From: UBA12170 sp964293475
GTDB lineage: Bacteria; Bacteroidota; Bacteroidia; Bacteroidales; UBA12170
Assembly (NCBI GenBank): GCA_964293475.1
Contig: CAXYYJ010000014.1
Location: 1 to 64,000 of the forward strand
Length of the DNA: 64,000 nt
Direction: 5' to 3'
This document shows, in pieces, positions 34,738-43,855 of the stretch; position 1 is the stretch's first letter, and every line of letters begins with the position of its first letter. Both the position numbers and the translations under genes were made by a program. The notes beneath the pieces are model-generated. The model ran no database searches, had not been told where the DNA came from, and worked only from the letters and a program-made list of their open reading frames with translations.

Positions 34738-37032
34738 TTATTTTATCAGAATTAGTTTTTTGCAGCTCAGATAACTATCTATTTTCATGCAAACAAAATA
34801 AACGCCCGATGATAATTGGGACAAATATTGTTCAGGTATCTTAAAAGAAAATATACCTGGCTGAAATTCTGATTCTGAAAATATTATTATTTCTTTATTG
34901 CCTGAGGCATCTTTTATTGACAATTCTATATTTGACGATTGTTCAAAGAAGGCAGAAATAGTAATCTGGTCTTTGGCCGGATTTGGATACATATTGAATG
35001 AATTACCTTTTTGAATATCGAAAGAATTGCCTGCTATAATTTGCCCACCTTCCAAAAGTGTGTAGGTGTTATTTACATCGAGGTCTTTAAAGGTTTCGTA
35101 TATTGGTGGGCTTACAGGCCATTTCACAACAACAGAATCAATTGTTGAATCACCAAGGCCAAAATGCAGGGTATAAGGATCTCCCATCCTGGCTCCCCGA
35201 CCTGTATAAACTTCTCGGGTGAGAATTTGACCGCCGGCATAAACTGTTGCCCGGGCACCAAGTGAATAGGTATTCCCACTGGATGATTGAAGCAAGAGCT
35301 TGATATAATGGTTGTTTCCGGGAGCATTGTTTTTGAATAAAGTAACATATCTGTTATACTGTCCGGTAACAAGGTCAAGTTTGCCATCGTTGTTAAAATC
35401 AAACATTAAAGCATCTTCTCCAGTATTGTAATATTGATTTGGTAAATAGTATTGCGTTTTGAGTTCGAATTTGTGATCTGACTTCTGAATATACAAATCG
35501 GAGAATCTGCAGTTGTAAAAATTTGTAATGTAAAAGTCGAGGAGCCCATCGTTGTCCACATCGCCAAAAACAGCCCCTGCATGGGTTTCTTCAAACTCAA
35601 TATCATCATCTGTTGTGGGACTGCCAATTAGGTCTGTAAATTGGTAATCCGGGGGGCCTTCATTCCGATAAATTGTTGTGCCTCTGTGGTCATAAAGTAC
35701 AGCATATGAAGGGTGTGCAAACTGAGGCAGTAACAAATCCATATCCCCGTCATTATCATAATCGGCCCATGCTACACCAGTGCCATGATTGGAGCCCGTT
35801 GCGTTTACATCAATCCCTTTTTCCGCGATAATATTCGTAAACGTTCCGTTACCGTTGTTGTGCCAGAATTCATCTCTTTCAAGATAGTAGTTTGTAACAA
35901 ATAGGTCTTGAAACCCATCATCGTTGTAATCAACAAATTGAGAAGCCCTTGTTCGGCGTAGATTCTGATCTGATGTAGAATAAAGCGTGGTGGTGATATC
36001 GGTTAAAGTAAAATCACCATTGTTTTTGTAAAAATAATTAGGAAGAGGGCTGGGGTATGTTTTCCACAATCTGCCAATAAAAAGATCCGGAAATTTATCA
36101 TTATCAATATCAGCTACGCTAAATGTTTGGGTGCCATCGTAGCCATAACTTACGCTGGATGTGGCAGCACAAAAATGAGTAAAAGTTTCATCGCCATTGT
36201 TCCGATAAATGATAACAGAATCAATTAAAACGAAAACAATATCAAGAAGCCCGTCGTTGTTCATATCGGCAAAGGCACTGGCATAGGGGTTGCCAGTAAT
36301 GCCTGCCGATTCAGTAATATTTACAAAAGTGCCATTCTCGTTTTTATATAGCAGATTTCTGCGGATAAAATCATCCCATCCATCATTGTTAAAATCTCCT
36401 ACCGATGCCCCGCGGTTTGAATAGTCATCAGAAAGAATGCCGCTCGCGCTGGTATATTCTTCGAAATATGAAGGGTAAGGAATAGATTCATAGTCAATAA
36501 TAACATCAATTTTAAAAGCATTTGTTCTATAAGTGGTTGTTCCGGCATTGTTTTGCAGATACTCGAAATAAAAATCTCCCCCGCTGGACCCGGCAAGACA
36601 GAAAGGGGGGTAGTCCACATTATCCGATGCAAGCATTGCCCCGTTCTGAAAATTGTCGATCCAGATAAAAAATTGATTGTTATCGACATGCACTGGCGAT
36701 GGCAAGGTGATTATTATATTTTCATCTCCTGCCATTGTCTTTTGAATTGTTATAGGGGTGGTTAAATTCTGTTTTAATTGGGGAATTATATTACCCCCTT
36801 CATGTCCGTAAATATTCAGAATCGCAGAACCGTCAGGATTATCACCCCCCAGAGTGATTATCAGCGAAATTATATTCCCCGGATTGGGTAAATTAAACCG
36901 AGCAATCTGATTGGGATACGTCTGATAATAAATAGATGGAGTTCCAGGGGTATAGTGTCTGAGGGTGTCAATAGACGAAAAAGCGGGTGAGCTTAAGAGA
37001 GCTACGAGCAAGGCAAATATAAATTTTTTCAT
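34738..37032 (-). CDS. T9SS-secreted FG-GAP/VCBS and ASPIC-UnbV repeat protein
   Basis: The 764 aa product has a short signal peptide (MKKFIFALLVALLSSPAFS) and an N-terminal beta-sandwich of about 170 residues. A propeller of FG-GAP/VCBS repeats follows with calcium-loop motifs such as DFNNDGWDDF, DMNNDGLLDIVF, DIDNDKFPDLF and DYDNDGDMDLL. An ASPIC/UnbV-type segment comes near 600-660 (YTGRGARMGDPYTLHFGLGDS), then a T9SS sorting domain with MYPNPAKDQ ending KKLILIK. It is likely a surface binding protein. The promoter candidate is at 37078. Confidence 0.9.
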   Translation of the reverse strand: MKKFIFALLVALLSSPAFSSIDTLRHYTPGTPSIYYQTYPNQIARFNLPNPGNIISLIITLGGDNPDGSAILNIYGHEGGNIIPQLKQNLTTPITIQKTMAGDENIIITLPSPVHVDNNQFFIWIDNFQNGAMLASDNVDYPPFCLAGSSGGDFYFEYLQNNAGTTTYRTNAFKIDVIIDYESIPYPSYFEEYTSASGILSDDYSNRGASVGDFNNDGWDDFIRRNLLYKNENGTFVNITESAGITGNPYASAFADMNNDGLLDIVFVLIDSVIIYRNNGDETFTHFCAATSSVSYGYDGTQTFSVADIDNDKFPDLFIGRLWKTYPSPLPNYFYKNNGDFTLTDITTTLYSTSDQNLRRTRASQFVDYNDDGFQDLFVTNYYLERDEFWHNNGNGTFTNIIAEKGIDVNATGSNHGTGVAWADYDNDGDMDLLLPQFAHPSYAVLYDHRGTTIYRNEGPPDYQFTDLIGSPTTDDDIEFEETHAGAVFGDVDNDGLLDFYITNFYNCRFSDLYIQKSDHKFELKTQYYLPNQYYNTGEDALMFDFNNDGKLDLVTGQYNRYVTLFKNNAPGNNHYIKLLLQSSSGNTYSLGARATVYAGGQILTREVYTGRGARMGDPYTLHFGLGDSTIDSVVVKWPVSPPIYETFKDLDVNNTYTLLEGGQIIAGNSFDIQKGNSFNMYPNPAKDQITISAFFEQSSNIELSIKDASGNKEIIIFSESEFQPGIFSFKIPEQYLSQLSSGVYFVCMKIDSYLSCKKLILIK

Positions 37033-37077
37033 AGGTAAGAGCGGAATTGAAAAGTCAATAGTTATATCTTATCCATG

Positions 37078-37085
37078 CAAAAATA
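37078..37085 (-). promoter_or_regulatory. -7 promoter element of the FG-GAP gene
   Basis: CAAAAATA on the plus strand reads TATTTTTG on the minus strand, an exact TAnnTTTG match 45 bp before the start codon. Confidence 0.45.
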
Positions 37086-37116
37086 GGTGTCGTCATTTTA
37101 GTTAAATTGTAAAAAT

Positions 37117-37965
37117 TTAACCATCACCAAGAAATATCCAGTTAATGGTTCCCTCGTGACTTGATTTAAGTTTTTTGAAAAATTCCCTTGGCGTATACCC
37201 TGTTAATGATTTAAAATCCTTAATCATATGTGATTGGTCGAAATAGCTTGATGCATAGGTTATGTCAGTAAGATTATTATGGCAGTTTTCAATAGCCTTT
37301 TGATTTAACGCATTCCTGAATCGAACAATTTTTCGGAAATCGGATGGGGTTTTGCCAATATGCTTTTCAAAATGCTTTATCAAAGTTTTTTGTGTAATTC
37401 TATTCTTTTTGGCAATTTCTGCAATAGATAATTCATCATTATTTGGTAACAGCATATCGTTGAGAGCCTGAAAGAGAAATGGGTGATTTACGCCTTTCAA
37501 TTTGTTCATCCAATAAGTTTCCATTGCAAGAATCTTTTCCCCATCATTTTGAAGTTGCATAACCGATTTCATGTTTTCCAGATAGTCGTCGAAGGGAATA
37601 AAATTGTCGTTTATAACTTTATTATTCGCATAGTTGATAATAGGATGTGATAGAAATGCATTGAGGCCTAAAGGTTTAAAGCAAATAGTGATTTCTTTGG
37701 CAGCACCGGTATATTCAATTAACAATGGTTGTTTATATCGGACAGCAAGTCCTGATTCAACTTCGTTATTTGCATCAAATTCAACAATGATTTTGTTACC
37801 AATGGCTTTAATAGCAGCGTTTTGACTAATGGATACCATTGAATAAATATTGGGGAATGTTAAATAATGTATGACTCCTTCCTCTGCTTGTTTCGTGAGA
37901 ACATAGAAAAATTCAATGAAATTTTTCAAAATAATATTGGATGGTTTGAATAGCTGTATCTGCAT
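37117..37965 (-). CDS. AraC-family transcriptional regulator
   Basis: The 282 aa product is a cytoplasmic DNA-binding protein. The C-terminal AraC domain (about 175-270) has two helix-turn-helix units, the first around LSIAEIAKKNRITQKTLIKHF and the second ending with the family signature FKSLTGYTPREFFKK. The N-terminal part (about 1-150) is a cupin-like or DUF6597-like sensor region whose ligand I cannot identify. It lies alone between two leftward genes, 84 bp upstream of the FG-GAP gene, which has its own promoter. Targets are unknown. Confidence 0.9.
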   Translation of the reverse strand: MQIQLFKPSNIILKNFIEFFYVLTKQAEEGVIHYLTFPNIYSMVSISQNAAIKAIGNKIIVEFDANNEVESGLAVRYKQPLLIEYTGAAKEITICFKPLGLNAFLSHPIINYANNKVINDNFIPFDDYLENMKSVMQLQNDGEKILAMETYWMNKLKGVNHPFLFQALNDMLLPNNDELSIAEIAKKNRITQKTLIKHFEKHIGKTPSDFRKIVRFRNALNQKAIENCHNNLTDITYASSYFDQSHMIKDFKSLTGYTPREFFKKLKSSHEGTINWIFLGDG

Positions 37966-38441
37966 ATCTTATTGAGCAAGTATCTTATGAATGAGCTCAC
38001 TGTTGTAAAATCGGATTAGAAAAACCAATAAGGATTCTAATAATGCGATTGGTAAAGTAATCATTAAATTAAGCTGATGAACGTTAAAAAAAAGACTTAA
38101 GCATCAAATCATAGGGTTTTTTAAGTCCTTTTTAATAATCAAAGCCAAGACAAAAATAAGAAAATAAATTTTGCAAGGTGCCTGAATTATAAAGAGGAAA
38201 GGTACTTGTTTCAGATGATATGCATTGCAAGTTGAATATATGCATCAGACGAACCTGAGTAATTACGTGGTTTTTTATGGTTAATGAATTATATAAATTT
38301 CAGTCAAAGCTGAATGCTTTTTCCATTTTTTCTTATTTAAATTAGGACAAAATGGGCTTTTTATACTTAAAAACGACAATATGGCATTTTGTAATTGTTA
38401 TAAAGTGACATAATGGCGCAATAAATTCTAAATATTACCAC

Positions 38442-38457
38442 TGGCACAGGAATTGAA
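38442..38457 (+). promoter_or_regulatory. Candidate hsp20 promoter, sigma-54-like
   Basis: TGGCAC-AGGAA-TTGAA matches the sigma-54 consensus TGGCAC-N5-TTGCW except for A in place of C near -12. It lies 66 nt before the ATG. No TAnnTTTG alternative was seen close by. The same deviation and nearly the same distance occur ahead of dnaK. Confidence 0.45.
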
Positions 38458-38512
38458 AATCTCCCATCAGAAATGAAAACAAAAAAAAGTAATAAACAAA
38501 CAAAATAAAAAC

Positions 38513-38519
38513 AGGAGGT
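38513..38519 (+). promoter_or_regulatory. Strong Shine-Dalgarno of hsp20
   Basis: AGGAGGT lies four bases before the ATG at 38524, or seven before the next ATG at 38527. It supports one of these starts and is atypical for Bacteroidota. Confidence 0.75.
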
Positions 38520-38523
38520 TATT

Positions 38524-38940
38524 ATGATGAATTTAGTTAGAGTGCACAGAAATCCCTTATTCTCAGAATTATTCAACGAGATGTGGAACAATTTCGAAAC
38601 CGAAACCAAAGTAAAGCCAGCTGCCAACATTTTAGAAAGCGAAAAAGAATATACCATACAAGTAGCTTTGCCAGGCTGGTCGAAAAATGATGTAAAGGTT
38701 GAAATTGACAAAGATTTACTCACTTTGTCCGGAAATGCTGTAGAAACCAGAGAAAATAAAGAGGAAGGTTTTTTACGCAAAGAGTTTAAACTTGCTTCTT
38801 TTGAGCGAAGCTTCACACTTCCCAAAGAGATTGATCACAAAAGCATCAAAGCTGAACACCGTGATGGAATTCTCGAAATCGTTATTCCCAAGGATTTGGA
38901 AGAGCGTGAAAAAATGAAACGATTGATTGAAGTGAAGTAA
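38524..38940 (+). CDS. Small heat-shock protein Hsp20
   Basis: The 138 aa product is an alpha-crystallin-type small heat-shock protein that holds unfolding proteins in the cytoplasm for refolding. The alpha-crystallin domain spans about 35-130, starting PAANILESEKEYTIQVALPG and including FERSFTLPKEID. The C-terminal anchor-like motif is HRDGILEIVIPK. Length is normal. It is a single-gene unit with a bidirectional terminator at 38943. Its upstream region carries a sigma-54-like element, repeats and a strong Shine-Dalgarno shared with dnaK. Confidence 0.96.
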   Translation: MMNLVRVHRNPLFSELFNEMWNNFETETKVKPAANILESEKEYTIQVALPGWSKNDVKVEIDKDLLTLSGNAVETRENKEEGFLRKEFKLASFERSFTLPKEIDHKSIKAEHRDGILEIVIPKDLEEREKMKRLIEVK

Positions 38941-38942
38941 TC

Positions 38943-38975
38943 AAAAAAAAGCGCCGTATTCCGGCGCTTTTTTTT
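38943..38975. terminator. Bidirectional terminator after hsp20
   Basis: Eight A plus GCGCCG (38943-38956) pair with CGGCGC plus eight T (38962-38975), a perfect 14-bp stem with a 5-nt loop. It serves hsp20 and the convergent large gene. Confidence 0.9.
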
Positions 38976-38984
38976 GCCTTAAAT

Positions 38985-41648
38985 CTATAATTCGTGTTTG
39001 GAAACCGAACGGTTATGTCCAATGATTACCGAAGCCCTGTTTTGTGAAACATCTACAATATATCCCAGACTTCCTTCAATGGTTTTGTTCATAAATCCCC
39101 TGGAGTCAAATAGATAGAGTTGCCCGCCAATGCTATCAAGAACAGTAAGAATCTTTTCCCCGGAAATATTAAACATTTGAGGCTTTGTAACAATTTCATG
39201 CTCGAAAACATAGGTGTAAATAGGGTTTTTGTCCTTATCAAATACCTGTAATTGTTGCCCGTCAACAAAAATGAAATTGTATGGAGCAGCGGAACTAAAC
39301 TGGTCGTAGAGAAAAAAGTGATTGGGCGAAAACTTCCCGAAATCATCTGATTTTATGGCTCCTTTTTCCGGAATAAACGCAATTTTTCCATCGGAGCTGG
39401 TAGTTAAAAGATGTCCTGGATGGGTGTTTTGTCCGCTGTAAAAATCAGAGCCCAATGCATTTTGAAAAGATTGTTTGATTTCCATGCGAATGTTTCCTTT
39501 TCTATCGTAGAAAAATACATTCCCGTTATCGGCTTCGGCAATTAAATAATCTTTGTTGGCTGTTACCAAATGTTTTATGGGTTTAACAATTTTTCGGCGG
39601 GTGTTTTTCGCTTTCCAGTCTTTTAGAAGTCTTCCGTTTTTCTGATAGTTATATATTTCTCCATTCTGGCAGGGGATGAAAATTCGATAATCCTTGTTAT
39701 TGCTATAATCCACCACCGACAGCCCGGCACTGGCTTCACTGTTGAGTTTCACAGGATAATTGTCCACAAGCTCGCCGGTTAGGTCAACAAGATAAAGATA
39801 GTTTTCGGTGTTAAAAAGATACTGAATTTTGCCATTTTTGTAAAAGTCAATTTGATAAACCTGACTCATGGCATTTTCTTCGAGCTGCTTTTTCCATACC
39901 ACATCTCCTTGTTCGTTAATGAGATACATTTGCCTAAAATCATCAAATACGATATACTTATGCGTCCCATCTGTATGATCGGTGATAATGCTGGGCGATA
40001 GAATCATTTTACTATCGAGAAGCACTTGCCATTGCGAGGTGTTTTGGGTTCTTTTTCCATCAAATCCGCCATAAATGCTCGTATAAACCATATTGTTTTT
40101 CCAGTTGAACTGGGCACTAAAACCACTCAAATCGTTTTTAAATAAAGTGCATGATGTCAAGCTTTCCACAAGCAACTCATCAAGTCCAGGCAATATTTGT
40201 AAAGGAGTTTTGGGGGAATTTAGGAAATAAGTGAAGTTGGAGTTTTTCGACAGGTTGTCGGAAAAGGCGATGTACGATTCGTTTTTTTGAAGTATATAGC
40301 CCTGTTCGAGCAAATCCACATATTCCATTAATTCGCTGGTGCTACGGGCAAAGATGATCATATCTTCCACCACGGAGAAATATGTTTTTTCGAAATTTTT
40401 AAACCAGGGACCAAATTGAGCAGCCAGAAACCAGGGGAAATTTATCTCTTTGATTTTGTAGTTCTTATATTCCAGACTAATAATTTCGGGCTGCGAAAGA
40501 TGGGCAATTTCCGAAAGACTTAAAAAGCTTTCCTGTCCTTTTTTCGCCAAAAACACGCCATATTCCTTGTTTCTGTCGGTTTGTACCCAGGCCATTTCTC
40601 CTGCCCACCAACTTTCGGTTATGGCAGCAATGTCTTTTGTGAGTTGTTTTTGTATCAATTCCCCTGACTGGAAAATTTGCTGATATAAACCAGTTGCCTG
40701 CATATAGCCTTTCCAGCGCTGCAAAAACAGGTTATAATCGCTGATGCTCAGATGATAAAACCCGCTGGTACCATAGGGAAAATGGTCGGAGATAGTCATG
40801 CCAACCGATTTTTGATTTTCCAAAATGCTCAGGAATGAGGTACTGTTTTTTTGGGGAATGCTGTATCCATTCAGAAATATTTCATTGGCATTGATGCTGA
40901 GGTCAAGTCCTGCCCAAAGTGCAATTGAATTGGCTTTCTTCCATATATTTTGTTCCGAATCGTTAGCCACAAGGGGTAACAAACTCTGGAGTTCCTGAAA
41001 GTTAAGGTAAACATGGGCATCCGAACGTTTGCCACTCACCTTCAAAAGCTCCTGAAAATCGGCTGATTGAGTGAAGGTATTTGGTTTTTGTGTTAAGCTA
41101 AGAGCTTCCAAAGCCAGTTTTGAAGACGAAGAAACGAAATACCAGCCTTTATTTTCGCTCAGGAAAATAGTTTTTTGAGCGAAGGTGAGCTCTGCAAGCC
41201 ATTCTCCAGCAATCTCTTTCTCCACGAAAACGGGTTTTGGAGAAACTGAAGGAAGGAGCTCTTCCTGCAATTCGCCCGGCGAAACTCCTGTGGATGGTAA
41301 AATCAGCAGCCAGTCATGTTGATGAAAGGAAAGTAAAAGTGAGGGAACCTCCCAGAGTGCAAAGTTTTCAGTTTTTGCTTGAATATGCTGCAATACCTGC
41401 GGTAGAATTTGGTCATATTCCTGCAGCGAAGGCCACTCTTCGAAGAATTTATTGTAAACATAAGTGCTGTCCCAGTCGTCGTTAAATTTCTTAAAGTCGG
41501 GAATTTCCACAATGAGCGATGCATGATCTGGCACTAGGGTCAAAGGGTCTTTAATGTTTTGAAAAAGAGAACGATAAAATAAAAATCCCCCTATAACAAA
41601 AACGACAATAATGAGGATAATTATTAAGTATGAGATTTTGTGACTCAT
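38985..41648 (-). CDS. Large membrane-anchored protein, DUF3352-like with propeller-like end
   Basis: The 887 aa product has a single N-terminal membrane anchor (about 7-28, YLIIILIIVVFVIGGFLFY) and no lipobox, so the bulk should lie in the periplasm. Residues 30-560 resemble DUF3352-type proteins (LTLVPDHASLIVEIPDFKKF). The last 300 residues read like PQQ/WD-type beta-propeller strands (YLVDLTGELVDNYPVKL, VFFYDRKGNIRMEIK). I know similar proteins in Bacteroidota only as uncharacterised. It stands alone, convergent with hsp20. No enzymatic motif is visible. Confidence 0.75.
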   Translation of the reverse strand: MSHKISYLIIILIIVVFVIGGFLFYRSLFQNIKDPLTLVPDHASLIVEIPDFKKFNDDWDSTYVYNKFFEEWPSLQEYDQILPQVLQHIQAKTENFALWEVPSLLLSFHQHDWLLILPSTGVSPGELQEELLPSVSPKPVFVEKEIAGEWLAELTFAQKTIFLSENKGWYFVSSSSKLALEALSLTQKPNTFTQSADFQELLKVSGKRSDAHVYLNFQELQSLLPLVANDSEQNIWKKANSIALWAGLDLSINANEIFLNGYSIPQKNSTSFLSILENQKSVGMTISDHFPYGTSGFYHLSISDYNLFLQRWKGYMQATGLYQQIFQSGELIQKQLTKDIAAITESWWAGEMAWVQTDRNKEYGVFLAKKGQESFLSLSEIAHLSQPEIISLEYKNYKIKEINFPWFLAAQFGPWFKNFEKTYFSVVEDMIIFARSTSELMEYVDLLEQGYILQKNESYIAFSDNLSKNSNFTYFLNSPKTPLQILPGLDELLVESLTSCTLFKNDLSGFSAQFNWKNNMVYTSIYGGFDGKRTQNTSQWQVLLDSKMILSPSIITDHTDGTHKYIVFDDFRQMYLINEQGDVVWKKQLEENAMSQVYQIDFYKNGKIQYLFNTENYLYLVDLTGELVDNYPVKLNSEASAGLSVVDYSNNKDYRIFIPCQNGEIYNYQKNGRLLKDWKAKNTRRKIVKPIKHLVTANKDYLIAEADNGNVFFYDRKGNIRMEIKQSFQNALGSDFYSGQNTHPGHLLTTSSDGKIAFIPEKGAIKSDDFGKFSPNHFFLYDQFSSAAPYNFIFVDGQQLQVFDKDKNPIYTYVFEHEIVTKPQMFNISGEKILTVLDSIGGQLYLFDSRGFMNKTIEGSLGYIVDVSQNRASVIIGHNRSVSKHEL

Positions 41649-41815
41649 GATTTATGGAATGTATTTTTATTGATGCCTAAATTTACAACGACATCAAGGG
41701 CCAGTCACATTAAATATTGAATATCATCAACAAAAACTTGTGAATTACCCGCCAGACCGGCATGGCTTCAAAATTCAAAAATCGATCAAGAAAAATCGCA
41801 AATTTTCATGTCCGA

Positions 41816-42286
41816 TTAGTCGTGATAAACCCCAAAATGCTTTATCAGAGCAGCTTTTCTGTATTCAAAAATCTCAAATATTTTTCTCTTAATCATCACC
41901 CGGTTGGCTATATCACCAATAAACCCAAAGGGCGGCTGATAGGTAATCAAATCGCGCATTAAAACGCCTTTTTTTATGGGCTCTATCATGTGTTGATGAT
42001 GCCACAACTTGTATGGGCCAATTCGCTGCTCGTCAACAAAGTATTCATAGTCTTTCATGTGGGTTATTTCGGTCATCCAATCGGTTTTAAACCCGCGAAC
42101 AGGACTCACCTTATAAGTTATAATCATGCCTTGATACATTTTTTCCGACATGCTTTGAGAGGTAATATCGAAACCCATATAAGGCGGTGTAATCTCTTTT
42201 AAGTTTCGCGGGGAGGAAATAAAGTCCCAGATTTCAATGATATTGGCATTGATTTTTTGTTCCTGATAAAATTGAAAAAAAGCCAT
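41816..42286 (-). CDS. SRPBCC/START-like ligand-binding protein
   Basis: The 156 aa cytoplasmic protein has the SRPBCC (Bet v1-like) helix-grip pattern. It opens with a strand and IWDFISSPRNLKEITPP, followed by mid-protein strands such as EYFVDEQRIGPYKLWHHQHMIEP and a long C-terminal helix (RVMIKRKIFEIFEYRKAALIKHF). Similar short proteins are common in Bacteroidota, sometimes next to photolyases or NAD-dependent epimerases; neither is present here. Ligand and role are unknown. It lies between two leftward genes with no obvious operon link. Confidence 0.8.
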   Translation of the reverse strand: MAFFQFYQEQKINANIIEIWDFISSPRNLKEITPPYMGFDITSQSMSEKMYQGMIITYKVSPVRGFKTDWMTEITHMKDYEYFVDEQRIGPYKLWHHQHMIEPIKKGVLMRDLITYQPPFGFIGDIANRVMIKRKIFEIFEYRKAALIKHFGVYHD

Positions 42287-42356
42287 TTTGTCTACGAGTT
42301 GATTAGTTAATATTTTAGATGATTAGTTGATATTCAGATGATTATTCCATAGAAAT

Positions 42357-43799
42357 TTAAATTACCTGAAGTTTGATTATTTTGCTTCCTTTTTGCGAAT
42401 ATAGATAAACTATGTAAATGCCCGACTTCCAGCTACTGGTTTCAATAGACAATCCGGGCTCAGCTCTGCCATCGAAAACAATTTTGCCGTCCATACTTAC
42501 AATTCTAATTTCCGATGGCTCCGCAATTTTTACATTCACAAAATCACTTGCAGGGTTTGGCGTTACTTCAGCTTCCAGGTTTTCCACAACTGAAACCCCA
42601 ACCGGATTGATCCACATGGGGTCGAAAAATACTTCGCCCAAACTCAAATCATCATTCAGATGAAAGATAAAATCCTCCGCTTCTGCCAAATCTACAGTTC
42701 CCCAGAAATTGTTCAGGGCATTAATGGAATTGGGGGTATTGTTGTAAAGCGCATAAATCTCACCACCATTCCCATTGTTAATGAAACTGTTATGGCCTGG
42801 GCTGTCGGAGCTGCCATCGCCCAGATTGGGTTGTGCATTTAGCTGAATGGTAATTCCCCAGAGATTATCCCGAATAATATTGTTCCTTATAATGGCCACA
42901 TTGGTGAACCCGCCGTAGCAGTTGATGCCGCTTCCGCCCAGCATGGGGTCGTTCTGAATATTGTTTCCTATAATGATGTTCTCAACTACTTCTGCATTTA
43001 TATCGCTACCAATCAGTGCTATACCATAGCGGTTATCATAAACTTCATTATTTCGCACCAATGCGTTTAATGTTCCACCTGCCAAAGTAGAAAGTGCAAT
43101 TCCCCCCGAATTGGTATACTGCCCGATGATTATGTTGCTGTCGATAACTATGAGTTCCATGCCGCTGCTTGTTCCCAGATTTATTTGCGGATAATTACCG
43201 TTGGAAGAAACATTTCGGCTGATGGTGTTGCCTGTAATTTGAGGGCTCGATGCACCGTTGGCTCCCGAAGCAATGGCGGGGCCAGCATTGTCGTTGATTG
43301 TGCAATGGCTTATGATGGGGTTGGACTGAAACAAATCGATGGTGGCTGTTGAATAATCCTGCCCAAAATGATGAAACTGACTGTTGGTAAACCGAACATC
43401 CGATTCCACAAGTTTTATCCCGCCGCAATCGGTAATATTTGCGTTATTGATGCTGCTTCCCACCGAATTCTCGAAACGGATACCCTGAAAATTGGCAAAA
43501 CCATTGATGTTTTTAATTTCGAACAAGGGCTGTCCATCAATAATCAACACTCCGGCAATGGTCCACAAAAGCCCTTCGTTAATCGTTAAAACGCCTTGTT
43601 GAATAATGGTCAGGGTATCGGTAGCACTGATGGTAATATTCTCATGAAACTGATAATACCCAACTTCGGAAGTCACAGCTCCGTCGGATATATTTACCAG
43701 ATCGTCAAGAGTATAGGAGTTAAAATTGCCAGGGGTTGAATACTGAGCAAACAACACGGTGGATAATGCAAGGGATAGGAAAAGGAATATTTTTTTCAT
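42357..43799 (-). CDS. T9SS-secreted right-handed beta-helix protein (NosD-like)
   Basis: The 480 aa product has a signal peptide (MKKIFLFLSLALSTVLFAQ). About 300 residues of parallel beta-helix repeats (PbH1/NosD type) follow, recognisable by runs like ITDCGGIKLVESDVRFTNSQ and NNEVYDNRYGIALIGSDINA. The C-terminal T9SS sorting domain has core VTPNPASDF and ends SKIIKLQVI. Beta-helix proteins of this type often bind or cleave polysaccharides, but no catalytic residues can be assigned by eye. The ATG at 43799 was chosen over an upstream start at 43832 because it opens the signal peptide. It is divergent from purF across 56 bp. Confidence 0.88.
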   Translation of the reverse strand: MKKIFLFLSLALSTVLFAQYSTPGNFNSYTLDDLVNISDGAVTSEVGYYQFHENITISATDTLTIIQQGVLTINEGLLWTIAGVLIIDGQPLFEIKNINGFANFQGIRFENSVGSSINNANITDCGGIKLVESDVRFTNSQFHHFGQDYSTATIDLFQSNPIISHCTINDNAGPAIASGANGASSPQITGNTISRNVSSNGNYPQINLGTSSGMELIVIDSNIIIGQYTNSGGIALSTLAGGTLNALVRNNEVYDNRYGIALIGSDINAEVVENIIIGNNIQNDPMLGGSGINCYGGFTNVAIIRNNIIRDNLWGITIQLNAQPNLGDGSSDSPGHNSFINNGNGGEIYALYNNTPNSINALNNFWGTVDLAEAEDFIFHLNDDLSLGEVFFDPMWINPVGVSVVENLEAEVTPNPASDFVNVKIAEPSEIRIVSMDGKIVFDGRAEPGLSIETSSWKSGIYIVYLYSQKGSKIIKLQVI

Positions 43800-43817
43800 A
43801 GGAATGTTTTTTAGTGG

Positions 43818-43825
43818 TACTTTTG
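43818..43825 (+). promoter_or_regulatory. -7 promoter element of the purF-type gene
   Basis: TACTTTTG is an exact TAnnTTTG match 30 bp before the start codon at 43856. Confidence 0.6.
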
Positions 43826-43842
43826 CACCCACAAAGCCATAG

Positions 43843-43850
43843 CAAATTTA
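43843..43850 (-). promoter_or_regulatory. -7 promoter element of the beta-helix gene
   Basis: CAAATTTA reads TAAATTTG on the minus strand, an exact TAnnTTTG match 43 bp before the start at 43799. It lies downstream of the opposing purF element, so the two transcripts would overlap slightly at their 5' ends. Confidence 0.45.
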
Positions 43851-43855
43851 ATAAA

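Larger units (their letters stand above)
37966..38523. promoter_or_regulatory. Intergenic control region upstream of hsp20
   Basis: No gene is evident in this 558 bp AT-rich gap. Its right half holds three related 12-mers: GACAAAATGGGC (38346-38357), GACAATATGGCA (38375-38386) and GACATAATGGCG (38407-38418). They are 29 and 32 bp apart. With the base before each they approximate the dyad TGACA-N3-TGTCA. They precede the promoter candidate at 38442. Confidence 0.45.

Noticed and set aside
37966..38523. Possible gene in the gap before hsp20
   Set aside because: No frame of reasonable length or composition is present; the content is better explained as a control region.
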